Assembly (NCBI RefSeq): GCF_900107975.1
Contig: NZ_FNVF01000003.1
Coordinates: forward strand, 67,155-131,154
Direction: 5' to 3'
DNA: 64,000 nucleotides
From: Paenibacillus sp. UNC499MF
GTDB lineage: Bacteria > Bacillota > Bacilli > Paenibacillales > NBRC-103111
Below are positions 61,110 through 64,000 of the stretch, piece after piece. Every line of letters begins with the position of its first letter. Position 1 is the first letter of the stretch. Below the pieces are notes generated by a model. The model made no database searches. It worked only from the letters and a program-made list of their open reading frames with translations, and was not told the origin of the DNA. The translations under genes and the position numbers were made by a program.

Positions 61110-62306
61110 TCAGGAAGCCTGCGCGGATTGGTCCGGTCTGCGCGTTTTTTTGTAGACCGCCTCGACCACAGCAAGACCGAGCAGATAGAAAACGGCGAAG
61201 CCGACCGTCATCCAGAGCGCCCGGGAAGTGCCCGCATGGTCCATGACGTATCCGATCAATGCCGGAAAAACGGCTCCCCCAAGACCCGCCAGTCCGGTAA
61301 TCAGACTTGTCACGAGCCTGGCGAGACCCGGAAACGTATGGTTGGCGTACACCATCGTAATCGAATACACGCCGGACAGCAGCAAGCCAAGCGCAACAAT
61401 CAGGACATACCCCGTCCAGATGTTTTGCAGCACGATGAAGGCGGCCAGCACGAGCAGGCTGCTTGCCATACTGATAAACAGAAACCGGCTGTAAGTGACT
61501 TTCCGGATAATCCAGCCCGTTGCGAGACGTCCCAGGACCATCGCTCCCCAGAACAGACCGACGCTTAGTGCCGCAAGGAAAGGTGCCGCATCCAGGTACG
61601 AGATAAAGATGGAAGACAAGAAGTTGTTCATGCTTCCTTCGATGCCACAGTACATAAAAATCATAAATCCGAAGAAAACGAGCAGCAGCCATTTTACACG
61701 GGCCGACATGTTTTCGGGCGGCGCCATGTTGCTCGCATCTTTTGCGGCGTTATCGTCGAGATCCGTTTTGGAGTAGGTAATAAACACCCACACGCCCGTC
61801 ATTGCAAGAGCCATGACTCCCGTAACCACGAACGAGTATCTCCACAAATCCATCGAGATCAGCAGGCTGGAGATGACGGGCATCAGCAGAGCCCCCAGGC
61901 CGAACGAGACTTCAAGGTAGCTCATCACAACCGCCCGGCGCCCCACAAAAACCTCCATCATGAGCGTCGCCACAATCGTTTCGACGGCAGCCGTTCCGAG
62001 ACAGTTCATAAAGTTGGTAACCAGTAGAGTCGAAAACGGCGGCAGCGACCACATCATAAACTGGGAGCCGGCAATAATCAGACAAGCCAGCGCCAAAATC
62101 TGCTTTTCGCTATAACGGTTTAATAATAGAGTCGCAACCGGCACTCCCACGAGAAACCCGATAGAGCCCCAGAAAACAAGCTGGCCTCCCATCGTGTATG
62201 TAACATCATAGTGCTTTAAAATTTGCGGTAAAACGGAACCGATCGTGGTGATGACCAGTCCCGCCAGAAAATACATCACGTAGGATGCTTGTGCAAAACG
62301 TTTCAA
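61110..62306 (-). CDS. MFS transporter
   Basis: A 398-residue major facilitator with 12 hydrophobic segments. A short loop after helix 2 with NRYSEKQ and a central cytoplasmic stretch (about 178-202, YSKTDLDDNAAKD) divide the halves. The general fold resembles the FucP/YfkF-like sugar or drug group. Substrate is unknown. It faces the shared terminator with carbonic anhydrase. There is no clear ribosome site assignment problem; ATG 62306 is used. Confidence 0.88.
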   Translation of the reverse strand: MKRFAQASYVMYFLAGLVITTIGSVLPQILKHYDVTYTMGGQLVFWGSIGFLVGVPVATLLLNRYSEKQILALACLIIAGSQFMMWSLPPFSTLLVTNFMNCLGTAAVETIVATLMMEVFVGRRAVVMSYLEVSFGLGALLMPVISSLLISMDLWRYSFVVTGVMALAMTGVWVFITYSKTDLDDNAAKDASNMAPPENMSARVKWLLLVFFGFMIFMYCGIEGSMNNFLSSIFISYLDAAPFLAALSVGLFWGAMVLGRLATGWIIRKVTYSRFLFISMASSLLVLAAFIVLQNIWTGYVLIVALGLLLSGVYSITMVYANHTFPGLARLVTSLITGLAGLGGAVFPALIGYVMDHAGTSRALWMTVGFAVFYLLGLAVVEAVYKKTRRPDQSAQAS

Positions 62307-62513
62307 CTCCGACTCACTCCTCTATCGACAGGGCGGGTTCTTTCCGGTCCTAACGCCCGATCGTATGCTGGTTAAGCGTTCTTATCCCTGTTTCTCCGGA
62401 TTAACGCGTCCCCTCTATGCTAGTAAAGGAAGCGGAATTTTACAACGAAAAATTTTTTCTCAAAAATTTACAATAGGAGAAAGTCATTATTTTATTACGC
62501 CATGAAGTTTTTT

Positions 62514-62545
62514 CTTAAAAAAACGCCGCTCCCCGGCGGCGTTTT
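62514..62545 (-). terminator. Terminator of the right-edge gene
   Basis: AAAACGCCGC (62520-62529) pairs with GCGGCGTTTT (62536-62545) around TCCCCG; T-run follows on the minus strand. 62307-62513 contains no gene. Confidence 0.9.
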
Positions 62546-62567
62546 ATCGTGATTTCGGCTGCGGCAG

Positions 62568-64000
62568 TCAGCCCTGAATTGTTTTGATCAGGCGTCTCAC
62601 GGGACCGTTCGGAGTTTCAATCACTTCATAGATATTAAAATGGGCTCCGGAGCTGAACTGCTCCGATTTGACATCGTTGAAGAAGAACGTCTGCTTCCCG
62701 GATACGAGGCGGCCGGTACCCAGGAACGGAACCGTCTGACTGGCCAGAGAGCGATTGTCGGGATCAAGCAGTTCGATTTCCATTTTGGAGAAGTTCGAAT
62801 CGACGATCACCTGCTCTTTGCGCGTAATCGTCATGTCCAGAATCAGCTTGTAGGTGTACTGGGCATCGGTCTTCGTGCTGTAAGTCCAGCCGACCGTGGA
62901 ATCGTTAAACGCAACCTCGAACGGATAGAACGACACCGGCCCGCTCTCCGCCTCCGCCTGGAAGGCGACCTTGTAGGAACCGAGCGACATTTTGTCGGCG
63001 TCGGTGACCGTCATGGCAAGCGTTTCCGACTTGTCCGACGGCGGGATCATATAGGAGTAGCTCACCACCGCGGCGGTGCCCGGAAGAATTCTTGCGGCTG
63101 CCGACGACTGGCGCGTGCCCGCATAGACGAGCCCGTCCGGCGTGGTCAGTTCCATGCCGAGCTGCGGCAAATCCAGCGTCTTGACGGATGTGTTCGTGAA
63201 CTTGTACTTGGCGACGGCGGTCTGATAGCCGAACTCTTCGTTCTCGTGCTTGTGGAATTCCACAAGCGAAACGCCGAGCCCCGCTTCCAAGGCCCCGCCC
63301 GGAAGCGGCAGCTTCCCGCCAAGGGTGTACGGCTGGGCGGCCGCATAGTCACCGCCCTTGCCGGAATCCGCCTTGGCGAGGGAGAGTGCGGCCGCGGGCA
63401 CGTATCCAGCCGCCGTCTTGTCGGAGGCCGGCGACACTCCGGCGGCGGTGGAAGAGCCCCCCGAAGCGGCGGCTTTGCCCGCGGACGTGGTTCCGCCGCC
63501 CGCGGACGTTCCGGCGGTCGAAGCGGACGCCTTCGCGTCCGCGGCGGACATGCCGGACGTGCCGGCCGCATCGGCCGAGCCGGTTGATCCGGCGGCGCTC
63601 CCGGCCTCCGTCTCCTTCGCGAGCAGCAGCAGCTCGATCGCGTCTTTGGAGACGCCCCCCGGCAGGGACGCGGTGTAGCGGTATGAGGCCGCCTCGTCCG
63701 GGGCGAGGAAAGCCGAGGACGGCTTTGCGTCGATCACGCCGTCAACGGTCGCCCGGCTGCCGAACTGGTATACGGCGGACAAATCCGGAAGCGGAACGTG
63801 TTCTTTGCTCGTATTCCGGAATTCGACCACGGTCTGCACGGTCGTTCCGTCTGTTTTGGCGTTGACCACCGCGCTCCGGTACGTCAGCTCAAGTCCGTCC
63901 CCGTTTATGTAGGGGATAGCGTCCCCTACGCCGGCGGCAGCGGTTCGCTCGGGCAGCGGAACGGTTCCGATCGTGAAGGTGCCCCCGCTGTTTTTCGCGC
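62568..64000 (-). CDS. Large hypothetical protein, 5' end beyond the window
   Basis: At least 477 codons; the frame stays open to base 64000 with no start or stop, so the N-terminus is missing. Two beta-rich regions, one before and one after, flank an Ala/Ser/Gly/Thr-rich low-complexity segment (about 62-100 residues, GC-rich DNA near 63400-63620). Both folded regions repeat a pattern of alternating strands with FRNTS/FTNTSVKTLDLP motifs, suggesting tandem related domains that bind or sense something outside the cell. A GTG at 63869 is an internal codon, not a likely start. No family recognised; a surface or secreted protein is a guess. Confidence 0.75.
   Translation of the reverse strand, partial: AKNSGGTFTIGTVPLPERTAAAGVGDAIPYINGDGLELTYRSAVVNAKTDGTTVQTVVEFRNTSKEHVPLPDLSAVYQFGSRATVDGVIDAKPSSAFLAPDEAASYRYTASLPGGVSKDAIELLLLAKETEAGSAAGSTGSADAAGTSGMSAADAKASASTAGTSAGGGTTSAGKAAASGGSSTAAGVSPASDKTAAGYVPAAALSLAKADSGKGGDYAAAQPYTLGGKLPLPGGALEAGLGVSLVEFHKHENEEFGYQTAVAKYKFTNTSVKTLDLPQLGMELTTPDGLVYAGTRQSSAAARILPGTAAVVSYSYMIPPSDKSETLAMTVTDADKMSLGSYKVAFQAEAESGPVSFYPFEVAFNDSTVGWTYSTKTDAQYTYKLILDMTITRKEQVIVDSNFSKMEIELLDPDNRSLASQTVPFLGTGRLVSGKQTFFFNDVKSEQFSSGAHFNIYEVIETPNGPVRRLIKTIQG

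Overview
The window looks like chromosomal DNA of an endospore-forming, Gram-positive member of the Bacillales, most like Paenibacillaceae. The evidence is direct. There are spore genes (tlp, spoVK, cotE and a collagen-like exosporium-type protein). The hflX-ynbB-glnR-glnA and cotE/mutS/mutL/miaA/hfq neighbourhoods resemble those of Bacillus subtilis. Ribosome binding sites are AGGAGG-type and the divergent yneA/lexA pair carries CGAAC-N4-GTTCG-type LexA boxes. Base composition is moderately GC-rich, with very GC-rich disordered linkers in some proteins and one AT-rich islet near 52.5 kb. I recognised no rRNA, tRNA, CRISPR array, insertion sequence or prophage.

Layout. 0-3 kb: a GNAT acetyltransferase and an MrfA-type DNA-repair helicase. 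3-10.7 kb: a carotenoid cluster, with two CrtN-type genes leftward and crtM, a CruF-like gene, a glycosyltransferase and a CrtP-like oxidase rightward. 10.6-18.1 kb: nitroreductase, YfhP-like membrane protein, spore protein Tlp, RNase Z and cobalamin-dependent methionine synthase. 18.4-22.5 kb: a respiratory/export island of lipoprotein cytochrome c, Tat-exported dehydrogenase subunit 3, GMC dehydrogenase, TatC and TatA. 22.8-26 kb: mtnD, a HAD phosphatase, a DUF896 protein, and the SOS pair yneA/lexA. 26-31 kb: glnA, glnR, ynbB, hflX. 31-38 kb: spoVK, a secreted unknown, a zinc-ribbon unknown coupled to lipoate ligase, a frameshifted GNAT gene, a stress-type SDR and a 73-residue protein that is nearly half methionine. 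38-52 kb: a leftward block of ponA (PBP1A), hfq, miaA, a methyltransferase, mutL, an S41 protease, mutS, an amidoligase and cotE. 52-54.3 kb: an AT-rich membrane gene, decayed sequence and the collagen-like gene. 54.3-64 kb: a YqjA-like transporter, an SsuABC/TauABC-type ABC importer, M32 carboxypeptidase, a HesB-like protein, beta-carbonic anhydrase, an MFS transporter and a large unknown protein cut by the right edge.

How genes work together. The carotenoid genes can be read as a pathway from farnesyl diphosphate through a C30 backbone to a desaturated, hydrated, oxidised and glycosylated pigment. The cytochrome c, subunit 3 and GMC genes lie directly before tatC-tatA, which suggests a periplasm-facing flavin dehydrogenase complex packaged with its own exporter. 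LexA boxes between yneA and lexA link DNA damage to division arrest. A perfect GlnR/TnrA box sits upstream of glnR-glnA.

The most unusual items are the methionine-rich microprotein with its candidate operator (37.3-37.6 kb), the two-fold amidoligase between mutS and cotE (49.9-51.4 kb), the homopolymer frameshift in an acetyltransferase (36.1 kb), and a decayed transporter fragment at 53.05 kb that resembles the intact gene at 54.7 kb.
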